The translations under genes were made by a program, and so were the position numbers. Below, one piece after another: positions 1 to 8,137 of a stretch of 56,180 bases of DNA (positions within the stretch are counted from its first letter, which is position 1; the number at the start of each line of letters is the position of its first letter). The stretch is taken from the NCBI GenBank assembly GCA_945865375.1, contig CAMBEJ010000016.1, forward strand, positions 1 to 56,180, written 5' to 3'. The notes under the pieces were generated by a model that did no database searches, was not told the origin of the DNA, and was given only the letters and a program-made list of their open reading frames with translations. This DNA is from Akkermansia muciniphila. GTDB taxonomy: Bacteria > Verrucomicrobiota > Verrucomicrobiia > Limisphaerales > F1-80-MAGS106.

Positions 1-293
1 TTGGCCCCTTTTCGACCGTGTCCTTTGGCCTTGGACTTCTCCTTGGCTGGCGAGGATTCCTTTGGAAAAACGGTGGCCGTTTTCTCCGTTTTGGCCCCGA
101 AGATCAAGCGCTGCAGCCGAGAGATCGTGGTTTTCTTTTTCTCGATCAAGCCCATCACCCATTGCAGCGTCTTCAACAGACCCGCCACCTGCCTATACAT
201 CCCCTCGGGCAGGAGTTTCTGCAGGCTCGCCAACAACTCCTCCAGTTTTTCGGCGCTCAAACTAATGATCTCTGGCGCCTGAGCCTGACTCAT
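1..293 (-). CDS. IS66-family transposase, N-terminal part (cut by window edge)
   Basis: The minus strand reads about 97 codons from an ATG at 293 and runs off the window. The visible protein begins MSQAQAPEIISLSAEKLEEL, continues as a helical, probably coiled-coil stretch with IEKKKTTISRLQRLIFGAKT around residues 50-70, and reaches a Lys/Ser-rich linker ending GHGRKGA. In the IS66 transposase (TnpC) family a leucine-rich helix, the 'RLQRLLFGxxSEK' box and a GHGRNGA-type box precede the zinc-binding and DDE catalytic domains, which here would lie outside the window. Its ATG overlaps the TGA of the DUF4338 gene (ATGA, 290-293), so the two are probably co-translated. Family call is from motif memory; completeness cannot be judged. 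Confidence 0.8.
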   Translation of the reverse strand, partial: MSQAQAPEIISLSAEKLEELLASLQKLLPEGMYRQVAGLLKTLQWVMGLIEKKKTTISRLQRLIFGAKTEKTATVFPKESSPAKEKSKAKGHGRKGA

Positions 294-1231
294 CGCGAGA
301 GCTCCCTTCGAAAATATCTGGAGAGCGGGTAAACCAACAGCTCCTTCAGCGAACGATTAGCCCGCTTGGTTTGATCGTCCTTGCCTCGTCCGGTGGTCAT
401 CCCTACCAGGATCCAATTGGCCGCCCGGTAACAGGTTCCTTTGAACCGCTCAGGATCAATGAAGGTCTCCAGCAAATGAATCGGGTGATGATAAAGCTTT
501 TGCCAGCCGGCCGAGATCACCCCGGCGGTGCGGGCCAACAGATGACTGGCCAGATGCCGAACCTTCACCCAAGGCAAGATCAGAAAGCGCGTGTTATACG
601 CCAAGAGATGAATATTGGCCCGGCGCTGGGGCGCGCTCCATCCGATGAACCGGTCTCGCGCTCCCAGATGTCGGGGCGAGGAAGACCAGGCCATGCAGGC
701 AATCGGCGTTGCTCCAGCGTAGTAAACATACTTGAGATGTTCGCCCATCGGCTGGGTGTAGCCCAGATAATGATGAGCCTGCATCAGTCTGCCAAAAAGC
801 TTCTCCTCAGGAGTACGCCGAACCTGCCGGATCTCCACCGGACCCAACCCGGAAAGCAGGCACTCGATGCGATCCCAAGACCGGTCCGACAAAGGCGGTG
901 GCTGCGCTCGCCGCGCCAAGGGATTGGGGGGCGACATCCGTTTGACCGGAAGCTCAATCAATCCGGCCCGATGCATTCCCAACAAGAGACCCCGGCAGAC
1001 CATGTCCCGTGGATGCCCATTGGCTTGAACCCAGTTCCATGCCAGACACTCATTACGGCCGTTCATCTTCAACATTTGCCGGGCCTGAACCTCATCGACT
1101 GGGGGTAGTTCCGCAGTGCGTAGCAGCACATCCCCCATGCCCACCACCAAAACCACTTCCCTGGTCTTAGCCCCCAAGGAGGAGAAGACGGTTTTCAGAT
1201 GTTCGGCAAAGAGGATCCCCATGCGGTTCAT
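290..1231 (-). CDS. DUF4338 (DruA-family) protein coupled to IS66 transposase
   Basis: A 313-residue protein from the ATG at 1231. Residues about 55-105 hold the family's N-terminal block (WNWVQANGHPRDMVCRGLL, then HRAGLIELP), followed by the core with AHHYLGYTQPMGEHLKYVYY and later RANIHLLAYNTRFLILPWVK and ETFIDPERFKGTCYRAANW. These are hallmarks of DUF4338, the family of DruA from the Druantia anti-phage system. No other Druantia gene is visible, and the gene is joined by a 4-bp overlap to an IS66-type transposase, so a role as a transposon accessory protein is more likely than defence. The start is uncertain: the frame stays open upstream to about 1346 with no ATG, and a family-like start could also lie inside, at MGDVLLRTAELPPVDEVQ. 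Confidence 0.8.
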   Translation of the reverse strand: MNRMGILFAEHLKTVFSSLGAKTREVVLVVGMGDVLLRTAELPPVDEVQARQMLKMNGRNECLAWNWVQANGHPRDMVCRGLLLGMHRAGLIELPVKRMSPPNPLARRAQPPPLSDRSWDRIECLLSGLGPVEIRQVRRTPEEKLFGRLMQAHHYLGYTQPMGEHLKYVYYAGATPIACMAWSSSPRHLGARDRFIGWSAPQRRANIHLLAYNTRFLILPWVKVRHLASHLLARTAGVISAGWQKLYHHPIHLLETFIDPERFKGTCYRAANWILVGMTTGRGKDDQTKRANRSLKELLVYPLSRYFRRELSR

Positions 1232-1270
1232 CCCGGTCGGCTGAGCTCCATTGGGCTCCTCTTTGCCGAA
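1202..1270. repeat. 18-bp inverted repeat at the 5' end of the DUF4338 gene
   Basis: TTCGGCAAAGAGGATCCC (1202-1219) is repeated in inverted orientation as GGGCTCCTCTTTGCCGAA (1253-1270), with 17 of 18 positions matching and a 33-bp loop that contains the annotated ATG. It could fold the leader of the mRNA or mark a rearrangement point at the end of the element. Confidence 0.7.
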
Positions 1271-1271
1271 T

Positions 1272-1678
1272 ACAGGGGTCTCGCAGAGGGTGTAACTCAG
1301 CAGGCTGTATTTGTTGGCCTCGTTGCGCTGGACTAAAACGGCCTAGGTTGTGCGTGCGCCCAGGACGATGGCTGCGGTTTGACCCCGCGAAGCCGAAAAA
1401 CGGCTGGAAATCGGCACGCCCATGGCCGTTTAGTCAGACCACCTGACAAGTTGCTCCCTGCAGGGGGAAGCACCACTCGTCATTCGTGGAATCTTCCCGG
1501 CTGTCTCAAAATCGTTCATTCGGAAATCTTTACCCTCGCCGTGCTTAAGAGATGTTGTTTTGTCAGCGAGACTCAATACAATCGCCCAGCGCACTCGAGT
1601 GTCCAGGATCGGCCCGGGAGGACCTTACTATTTGGCCGCCTTCACGCAAGCGCCATGTGGATTTTGTCATCCGCAACT
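1272..1678. other. No convincing gene
   Basis: About 400 bp between the DUF4338 gene and the secreted protein gene. Short plus-strand open frames exist but their translations are Arg/Pro-rich and without recognisable motifs. The minus-strand frame in line with the DUF4338 gene is open down from about 1346 and includes NKYSLLSYTLCETPVFGKEE, which could be part of that gene or a decayed neighbour. The outer end of the insertion element should lie here, but I could not identify a terminal inverted repeat without the other end. Confidence 0.4.
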
Positions 1679-2275
1679 CTACCGCAGACGCAGGCCTGGA
1701 TCGATGCGGAATGAAGTCAGAAGGTTCCCCAGCGTCCAGTGAAACTTCGCGAATCTTTTCGTTTCCGTCGTCAAGGTGAATTCCACAATACTGTCATCAA
1801 AAAGAACTGTCGCCAAACGGATCGAAACAGAAGGACGGCCTTCAGCACGCCGCTCCAAATCAAATGCCACGCCCTCCGCGCCACTCGTGTGGCAAATAAA
1901 GTCTTGCTCGATCTTCGAATCGGCATACCGGGCGGCAACTTCTGCGCGAGCGCTGTCCGATCTCAGATCCTCGCTCGTTTTGGTGATGCCCGGGATGAAT
2001 CTAATCACAATGCTCGCGGTGAAATCCTCTGATAGAAAAGTCACTGTCTTTTCGGCGGCGCTGACGCTGATGTTCCAGCGGGGCGGTGGGAGAAAGGAGT
2101 AGGGCTTGGTGCCCGTCATCACCACATAGCTGGTCACCTCGCCCCTTTCGGAAGAAATCAGCAGGGGCTGCGTAAACATCTTAAAACCGTCCGCCGCGCG
2201 GGCGTCCAAGTGCAAGAGTGTGCTTAGGAGAAAGAGCGCGGCCAAGCTGCGAATGGAGTGCCGAGTGTGGCTCAC
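1679..2275 (-). CDS. Secreted protein of unknown function
   Basis: A 198-residue protein if it starts at the GTG at 2275, which overlaps the final TGA of the upstream pilin-like gene (GTGA, 2272-2275); the longer frame from 2305 would run into that gene. The N-terminus SLAALFLLSTLLHLDARAAD is a good Sec signal peptide with an Ala-x-Ala-type cleavage site. The mature part is soluble, with alternating strands (YSFLPPPRWNISVSAAEKTV, DFTASIVIRFIPG), and contains FICHTSGAEGVAFDLERRAE. I do not recognise the family. As the last gene of the pilus-like operon it may be an exported accessory factor. It ends in TAG, which shows that TAG is a normal stop in this genome. Confidence 0.65.
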   Translation of the reverse strand: MSHTRHSIRSLAALFLLSTLLHLDARAADGFKMFTQPLLISSERGEVTSYVVMTGTKPYSFLPPPRWNISVSAAEKTVTFLSEDFTASIVIRFIPGITKTSEDLRSDSARAEVAARYADSKIEQDFICHTSGAEGVAFDLERRAEGRPSVSIRLATVLFDDSIVEFTLTTETKRFAKFHWTLGNLLTSFRIDPGLRLR

Positions 2276-3987
2276 TGCAATGTGTTCGGAGCCAAGGAAG
2301 CCCATTGACTGCGGATGACGGTACTTAATTCGGGGGTGCTCGGAGGCAGTTTAGCGGGATCGAGGAAGGTGGTGTCCCAGCTCCACGTGCGCGTGGGTGT
2401 CTCGAAAACATCGGAGGTTGCCCCGCAAGGCGCGGTCGCAATCTGGCTGGGGTAAAGGACGACCAGCGAACCGCTGAATGCCATCGTTCTGCTCCCCCAA
2501 TGTTCAAGAAACCGGATTGTGCCCTCCGCCCCACCGCTCTAGTAACCTCCTCCTGAGGGTGCGATACCCGCAATAAGGGCTGCGTTGAGTGTGGCAGTTT
2601 TTGAGACAGTTCGCTGCCCCAAGCTGTCGCCGCTCTTTGAATCCTTCCATTCATTGGAGAGGAAGGTGAACGCATCGCACACCAAGGATGCTCCGACACG
2701 TTTCGAACGATCCGCGACGGTTTTATTTCCGACCCTCATTGTCGGTGCGTTGTAATCTCCCTGGACATACAGTGGGTTAGGTGTCGAAACGGTCAGTCCA
2801 CCTGCTGGTAGAAGGATGCCATTCAGCAGTCTGATCCCGGACATCGTCAAGGAGTTTTGTATGCGTGAGTCGCTGATATACAAAGTTTTGGGTTGGCGAC
2901 CAAGAAGCCCGGTGAGTGTGCCAACTTTCGAGTTGAAGGAGGTGATGTCTATTTGAGTGGTGCTGATGGTCAGGCTTTGACGTTTGTCGAAAAAAGTGAT
3001 GTTTGTGGCCACAAAAGTGGAGATCGTGGACTAGGGAATCGTGACTGCGAAATTGTTGTAAGCACCGCTTGTGGCGACAACCTTCGAATCCGAAACAAGG
3101 ATGACCAAATCGGCTTTGTTATAATAGCGTTGGCGGCCCATGGGGGAGGTAGCCAATTCCGCGACGGGCGGAATCTCAACGATCCCCCGGAGATTCGCGG
3201 GGCTGTTCGCCACCCCCATCGGGAGTTTGAGAGATTTGACTCCTTCGGTGCGTCCGGCTTTGTAGATAATCGTTGCTGCTGTCCGATTAACCGGATCGCC
3301 AGGACTCCTGTCATGAAGAATCGTTTTTGTCGTTGTCACCTTTCCACTGAAAGTCAATGTCTTGGATGGTTCCACGTAGATCATGCTGTTGGCATGGACA
3401 GGCCCTGTCAACGTCCAGGTATCGATCGGATTATACTCCATATCAATGCCAAAGAAAATACCGAATTCAAAGATGGGAATTGAGACCAGTCCTACTTCCC
3501 TCTTGACGGCACTGATACTCTTTTGGTTCTGAGAGTTGAGCAGTTTAACGTTCGAAACGACGCTGTAAGTGGATCGATAACCGCTCATTTTGGAATAACC
3601 AGCCGGAAGCGGGCCCCACGCCCACGGCGCCACGCGCTGCACATAAGTTGACCCGACGCTTCCCTGAGCATTGTTAAACTCGTATTGACCTCATGCAGGG
3701 TCTTCCGACTTCGTCGGCACCATGGCCCGGTAGGTGGACAGATTGTTGTAAACTTCTGATTCATCCTCCGTTTGATAACTCTGACAGATTGCTGAAAGCA
3801 CCTTGTCCGTGGCGGCCTCGGCTGCGGAACCGCTCTTGAAAAACTCAATGTTTCTTTCTGTTTGCACGGCGCTGCCCGAGGTCCAGCTCATGGCCGCGCT
3901 CAAAAGCATCAAGCTCACTCCGGAAACCATCGACATGATGATGGCATAACCCTCATTCGTCCGATTGATATGGAGTTGGATGTGCAT
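2272..3987 (-). pseudogene. PilX-like pilus-assembly protein, broken by three in-frame stops
   Basis: One reading frame of 572 codons runs from the ATG at 3987 to the TGA at 2272 and is interrupted only by TGA at 3691-3693, TAG at 3031-3033 and TAG at 2539-2541; there is no frameshift. The N-terminus NEGYAIIMSMVSGVSLMLLS is a prepilin-like/PilX-type membrane helix. The segments fit one protein: EVYNNLSTYRAMVPTKSEDP, then GQYEFNNAQGSVGSTYVQ, NKADLVILVSDSKVVATSG, LYVQGDYNAPTMRVG and FLDPAKLPPSTPELSTVIR. From memory of verrucomicrobial homologues, the positions of the stops are normally Trp, Trp and Tyr, each one base change away. It lies 5 bp after the PilW-like gene. It is read here as a pseudogene; readthrough or sequencing error are the alternatives. 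Confidence 0.75.
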
Positions 3988-3992
3988 GGAGA

Positions 3993-4616
3993 TTAATCCG
4001 CGCGAAGCGTGACCTTGGTCTGCAACTTATAGGCATTGTAGTATTTGCCAGGCCCGATAGGGACGCGAGACCCTTGCAATTCATAAAAATCAAGCCGAAC
4101 GTCCAGCACGTAGTTTCCGCTGCGATTTGCGATCGTGGTGCCCTTGTAATTCTGACAAGTAAACACCGTTGAGTTACTGCTCGCTTCTGCAATTAATCTA
4201 GGGCTGGAAGGCGCGTTGGTCAACCGCTTGAGTGCTTTGTCGGTCTAATCCCGGTAATACCGGATGAAAACGTTCGTGGAGGCGGTGGGATAAATTTGAA
4301 TGGAGTTGCCTTGTTGAGGTGTGTTGATCGCGATCTCGGTGAAGCTGGACACCGTCCCGGTGCCTATCTTAAGCGACAAGGCTGACCGAATTTCCGTGCT
4401 GAGCAGGTTAATGGCTTTGCGAGTGGCATCACTGGCCCCTAAGCGTTCCTGGGTGATTCCGTACATGCTGAGACCAAAGTAATGCCCCGTCATGACGCCT
4501 CCAATCACGAACAAGAAAACCACGCTGGCCACCATGATTTCCGTCACGGTGAAACCTGCCTGCCCAAGCCAGTCTGAGCGCTCAGTGCTCGGGTTGACTG
4601 GAATCAGCACTTTCAT
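3993..4616 (-). pseudogene. PilW-like minor pilin with one in-frame TAG
   Basis: A 208-codon frame from the ATG at 4616 to 3993, interrupted by TAG at 4245-4247. The N-terminus has the prepilin cleavage/helix signature GFTVTEIMVASVVFLFVIGG at residues about 21-41. Downstream, EIRSALSLKIGTGTVSSFTE and ASTNVFIRYYRD lead to the stop, and the same frame goes on with KALKRLTNAPSSPRLIAEAS and VGPGKYY-like IGPGKYYNAYKLQTKVTLRA, as expected for the second half of such proteins. It sits between the PilV-like gene and the PilX-like pseudogene. The simplest reading is a nonsense mutation in a pilus operon under relaxed selection. Confidence 0.7.
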
Positions 4617-4888
4617 GGGTCGCCGCTGCCGAAGCCATCACTGAATTCCTCATCATGTAAGAGCCCAAGCTGCACCCTCATTATCGAGGCTTGTCACGCT
4701 TTTCCGCGGGTTGACGGGACATCGCATCCGGTTCACCATTCTGATATAATGCACTAGGAACAAATCCTGTCTATGGCGCATTTCCGCCAGTCACCGGTTC
4801 TCATTTCACCTGGTAAAATCGACGGGCGGCCCGTTTCTCGCTTGAACGGCCTCGATTGCCGAGTCGAACTTGCCTGCATCAAGCCTGC
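4617..4888. other. Intergenic gap inside the pilus-like operon
   Basis: About 270 bp with no open frame of note. It contains no obvious terminator, and is longer than the other gaps in this operon, so a promoter for the two downstream broken genes could lie here, but I cannot point to boxes. Confidence 0.35.
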
Positions 4889-5467
4889 TTATTGGTCTGA
4901 GCTCCGGTAAACGCTGAGGGTGTTCGTAAATATGCCGCGGTTCCCTGAGCGCCACGAGCACTCAACACTGATCATTTTCACCGGAGGATTGACGCAAACC
5001 GTCGTGATTGTCACCACGTTGGTTCCATAAGTTTGATTAACGCCAACGGTTGGCATGTCGAAAAGTCCCGCCACGGTTGGGAAATTGGTGCTCACCACTT
5101 CATCGACGGCGGGGTAGGCGGCCGAGTCCCATTTGGCGGCTCGCACCTGTTCGATTCGCTGGGAAGCTTGGAAATTGGCTGCTTGAGAGCAGGCCAACCA
5201 TTCCACACGCTGGGAGGACATGACGTAGGCTTGAATGACACCCCCTATGGTGATGGAGGATATCGGGGCGGACATGATCACTTCGATCAAGCTGCTTCCC
5301 GCGCAACGCCGGGACCGTCGAAGACTCTTTGCCGGGCAATAGTGGCTGTGTCCGATGGAAAAAAAGCTCATGACTTGACCGAGAACACCTGCGGGCACCT
5401 GATTGCGCACATCCAAACATCCGCTCGGACTGAGCTCGGCTGATGGAGATGGCGACTTAAAACGCAT
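4889..5467 (-). CDS. PilV-like minor pilin (type IV pilus/T2SS family)
   Basis: A 192-residue frame. The class III (prepilin) signature is AGSSLIEVIMSAPISSITIG at residues about 57-76: small residue, then hydrophobic helix with the conserved Glu at +5 of the mature protein. Family-typical text follows: RVEWLACSQAANFQASQRIE, VRAAKWDSAAYPAVDEVVS, and near the end VKMISVECSWR and RGIFTNTLSVYRSSDQ. Met1 would give an unusually long leader of about 56 residues, so Met33 (about 5371) is also a plausible start. It heads the pilus-like operon and, unlike the next two genes, has no internal stop. Confidence 0.7.
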   Translation of the reverse strand: MRFKSPSPSAELSPSGCLDVRNQVPAGVLGQVMSFFSIGHSHYCPAKSLRRSRRCAGSSLIEVIMSAPISSITIGGVIQAYVMSSQRVEWLACSQAANFQASQRIEQVRAAKWDSAAYPAVDEVVSTNFPTVAGLFDMPTVGVNQTYGTNVVTITTVCVNPPVKMISVECSWRSGNRGIFTNTLSVYRSSDQ

Positions 5468-5567
5468 GGGTCATAGTGTACCATAAATTCGTTCTGTCTA
5501 TAGCGTATCTGCGTTAACCCAGAAGGGGAGGGTGCAGGCACACGGGGAAGGGCAATCGATCGTTGGG

Positions 5568-5942
5568 TCACAAATCCATGCGGAACTCAGGCACACGCAC
5601 ACAAACGGGACGTCCGGATTCGGTGCTGCCAAAAAACGTTCCCTTGGCTGTGCTCGTGCTGTGGATACCGTGGAAGCTATTGTAGCTGAAGGTCTGTCCA
5701 GGGGCCAGACGAGGTGTCTGACCCACGATCCCATCACCCTCTATCACAAGCAGTTCGCCATGGCTATCGGCCACGATCCACTTGCGTCCGACGAAGGTTA
5801 CCGTCTCCTCCGAATCGTTGTGGATGGACAGAAAATAAACAAAGGAATGAGAGCCTCCAGGGTGTGTGCTCGTGTGTGGCTGATGGACCAGTTGATCCAC
5901 CGTGACCGATAAACCAGTAAGTTCTTCAAAGGGAACAGGCAT
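5568..5942 (-). CDS. apaG: ApaG-domain protein
   Basis: A 124-residue protein made entirely of one ApaG (DUF525) beta-sandwich domain, the normal length for the family. Visible landmarks are YFLSIHNDSEETVTFVGRKW at about 36-55, the glycine-rich turn DSHGELLVIEGDGIVGQTPR at about 59-78, then LAPGQTFSYNSFHGIHSTST with AKGTFFG. Family members are small cytosolic proteins, similar to the ApaG domain of F-box proteins, whose bacterial role is unsettled; in enterobacteria apaG neighbours apaH and ksgA, which is not the case here. The gene stands alone between the pilus-like operon and the dehydrogenase operon. Confidence 0.88.
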   Translation of the reverse strand: MPVPFEELTGLSVTVDQLVHQPHTSTHPGGSHSFVYFLSIHNDSEETVTFVGRKWIVADSHGELLVIEGDGIVGQTPRLAPGQTFSYNSFHGIHSTSTAKGTFFGSTESGRPVCVRVPEFRMDL

Positions 5943-5987
5943 GGGCTCAGGGCAAAGGATAAGCGCGTGGAATCCAAGCTCGAAAAG

Positions 5988-7079
5988 TCATGATTTGAGA
6001 CTCACCTGCGCCGGATTAATCGCGCGGTACTGGCCCTTATTGGCCGTGATCTCGAATGCCCGGGGTACTGACTCCAGGCCTGGCAACACATGGGTGATCA
6101 TGGGTCGCAATTGGACCCGGCCCGTGGCGACAAGGCGGACCGTGTGTTCGAGATGAGCTTGGGTGCTGATGTCCGGAAACAAATAGCGCAGGCTGCGTTC
6201 GCGCAGCAGGTCAACGTTCAACTCGAACGGCTCGCCAAACCAGGAAACCCCAATGATCTTTCCCCCGGATCGGACGGCCGCCATGGCGTCTCTCACGGTT
6301 TGGGTTCCCGCCAAGCCCTGTTTGGGACTGCCGCCTGCGCATTCGAAGACGATATCGGCCCCATTTCCACCTGTCAGATCGCGAATGGCCGCAGCCACAT
6401 CGCCAACCCGGGGGTCTAATGCATGATCCGCCCCGAGTTCCTTCGAAATAAGCCGAGACTCCTCACGCACATCCACCGTGATGATCAGCCCAGCACCGCT
6501 TATCCGCGCGATCTGCAGGCATTCCAGGCCCATGCTGCCCTGGCCGAAGATCGCCACCGAATCCCCCATCTGAATCTCGGCCGTCTGGACCGAGGCGACG
6601 CTGTCGCTAAGCGATTGCAAACAAGCGGCTTCGCTGTCCGAGATTCGATCATCCACTTTGACCAGCGCGCACTCTGGCAACGAAGCGATTTCACAAAAAC
6701 AGCCAGGTAAATCGAAACCGATCACCGGCCCTTGGCGGCATAGAAAGCCGCGCTCAGAAATGCAGAGAGGACAGGTCCCGCACGGGAGTTTTGCCCGCGC
6801 AGCAATTCGATCCCCGGGTTTGAAACCGATCACACCGGGTCCGACCTCAACGATGCGCGCGCAGAACTCATGGCCGAAGAGCTGTACGGGGGCTTCGGTT
6901 TCAAGACGGCGTTTGATCCGCGCGTAGGCCAATGTGGGGATCCCAAAGGCCAGTTGAGCCTCCGTCACACTAGGCTGCACACAGAGCGGTTCTGCCAGAA
7001 CATGGCCTGGCCGCAACACCGGCACGGGCACGTCGTCGAGTCGAAAATCGCCAAAAGCATAGAATCGCCAAGCTTTCAT
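5988..7079 (-). CDS. Zinc-dependent alcohol dehydrogenase (MDR family)
   Basis: A 363-residue medium-chain dehydrogenase, likely cytosolic and NAD(P)-dependent. The GroES-like half carries the catalytic-zinc box GHE at 69-71 and the structural-zinc cysteines 100, 103, 106 and 114 in CGTCPLCISERGFLC. The nucleotide-binding half has VAIFGQGSMGLECLQIAR at about 175-192 and an acidic residue after the next strand (TVDVREE). Polyol, sugar-alcohol and threonine dehydrogenases share this layout, so the substrate is not decided. Its ATG overlaps the stop of the NHL gene (7076-7079), and with the lactonase upstream this suggests an oxidative sugar pathway: dehydrogenation to a lactone and lactone hydrolysis. 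Confidence 0.88.
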   Translation of the reverse strand: MKAWRFYAFGDFRLDDVPVPVLRPGHVLAEPLCVQPSVTEAQLAFGIPTLAYARIKRRLETEAPVQLFGHEFCARIVEVGPGVIGFKPGDRIAARAKLPCGTCPLCISERGFLCRQGPVIGFDLPGCFCEIASLPECALVKVDDRISDSEAACLQSLSDSVASVQTAEIQMGDSVAIFGQGSMGLECLQIARISGAGLIITVDVREESRLISKELGADHALDPRVGDVAAAIRDLTGGNGADIVFECAGGSPKQGLAGTQTVRDAMAAVRSGGKIIGVSWFGEPFELNVDLLRERSLRYLFPDISTQAHLEHTVRLVATGRVQLRPMITHVLPGLESVPRAFEITANKGQYRAINPAQVSLKS

Positions 7080-8137
7080 AGGTTCGAGCAGTGGGTGAGG
7101 TGGGAGAATTTTTGGAGAGTGTGGCAGTCAGGAGAGACCAGCCCTCGATTTCCCCCCGCCGACATCACGACTTCCGCCACGTAAATGTCCCCGCGGGAAT
7201 CGATGCAGAGGTCGTGCGGGGCGAAGAAATCTCCGGTCGCCCTAGGATGAGCGCCACCGCCCCACCGCGCCAGGACCTGGCCGTGTGGTCCTAAGATACT
7301 CACCCTCCCTCCGGTTGCATCGGGCGTAGGGGATTCCGTTCCCGGCCACATCCCCGATTTGTAGCCGAGTTCGGCGACCAGGAGATGACCTTCCTTGTCG
7401 AATGCGACCTGACAGGGACGGGCGATGTGAGGCCATTGCTCAAGAAACTCGCCAACGGGTGAAAAGAGTTGGATGCGGCTGTTTTCACGATCCGCTACGT
7501 ACACAATCCCTTGCTTGTCCACCGCGATGCCGTGGGGCACATTGAACTGCCCCGGGCCCTCTCCAGGCTCACCCCACGAGTGCAAAAGACGACCGCCTGA
7601 GTCAAACTTGTGAACGCGCGCGTTGCCATAACCATCTGTGACAAAAAAATCGCCTTTCAAACCCAGCGCCAGGTTGGTTGGAAAATGGAACGGGGGTCCG
7701 GATTGGCGAATAGTACGGAAATCAACGCTGGTAGCTCCGGTTGGGGAGGGCTGCCCGCTTGTTCCAAGGGTCATCAGCAGCGCGCCTTCGGTAGTGAATT
7801 TTCGAACTGTATGATCGAGATCGTCAGTGCAATAGACAGCGTCGTCTGGCCCGACAGTGATTCCGTGTGGCCGGGCGAACACCCCCTCGCCCCACGAATG
7901 CAGGAAAGATCCGTCGCGGTTGAACACCATGACGGGGTGTTCGCCCCGGTTAAAAAGATAGACCCGGTCCTGCGAGTCGCAGGCCACGCCCGCCACTTCC
8001 AGCCAGGAATAGCCCTCTGGCCGGCGTACCCATTCCGCGTCCGCCTCAAACCGGAACGCGGAGTGGCCAACCCACACCCTCGCTCGAGCCGTTTCAGGGG
8101 TCAATGGGGTTATGGGGGTGTTTCCCGGGGTGGTCAC
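7076..8137 (-). CDS. NHL-repeat beta-propeller protein
   Basis: A 353-residue protein with at least five NHL-type repeats. Typical blades are DSQDRVYLFNRGEHPVMVFN, VFARPHGITVGPDDAVYCTD, KGDFFVTDGYGNARVHKFDS and FNVPHGIAVDKQGIVYVADR, each with the P-x-G(I/L) and V(Y/F) x-D core. No signal peptide is evident, so it may be cytosolic, although homologues related to peptidyl-amidoglycolate lyases are often exported. It overlaps both neighbours by 4 bp (8134-8137 and 7076-7079) and is therefore the middle gene of a translationally coupled trio. Its specific ligand or reaction cannot be told from sequence. Confidence 0.85.
   Translation of the reverse strand: MTTPGNTPITPLTPETARARVWVGHSAFRFEADAEWVRRPEGYSWLEVAGVACDSQDRVYLFNRGEHPVMVFNRDGSFLHSWGEGVFARPHGITVGPDDAVYCTDDLDHTVRKFTTEGALLMTLGTSGQPSPTGATSVDFRTIRQSGPPFHFPTNLALGLKGDFFVTDGYGNARVHKFDSGGRLLHSWGEPGEGPGQFNVPHGIAVDKQGIVYVADRENSRIQLFSPVGEFLEQWPHIARPCQVAFDKEGHLLVAELGYKSGMWPGTESPTPDATGGRVSILGPHGQVLARWGGGAHPRATGDFFAPHDLCIDSRGDIYVAEVVMSAGGNRGLVSPDCHTLQKFSHLTHCSNL

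Noticed and set aside
371..1108. 245-residue plus-strand protein
   Set aside because: It is the antisense of the DUF4338 gene, rich in Arg, Gln and Pro and without motifs.
290..1231. Druantia anti-phage system
   Set aside because: Only a DruA-family gene is seen; no DruE-type helicase or other Druantia gene follows, and the neighbour is a transposase.
2272..4616. Genetic code change with TAG as a sense codon
   Set aside because: Several intact genes in the window end in TAG, and one of the four stops is TGA.
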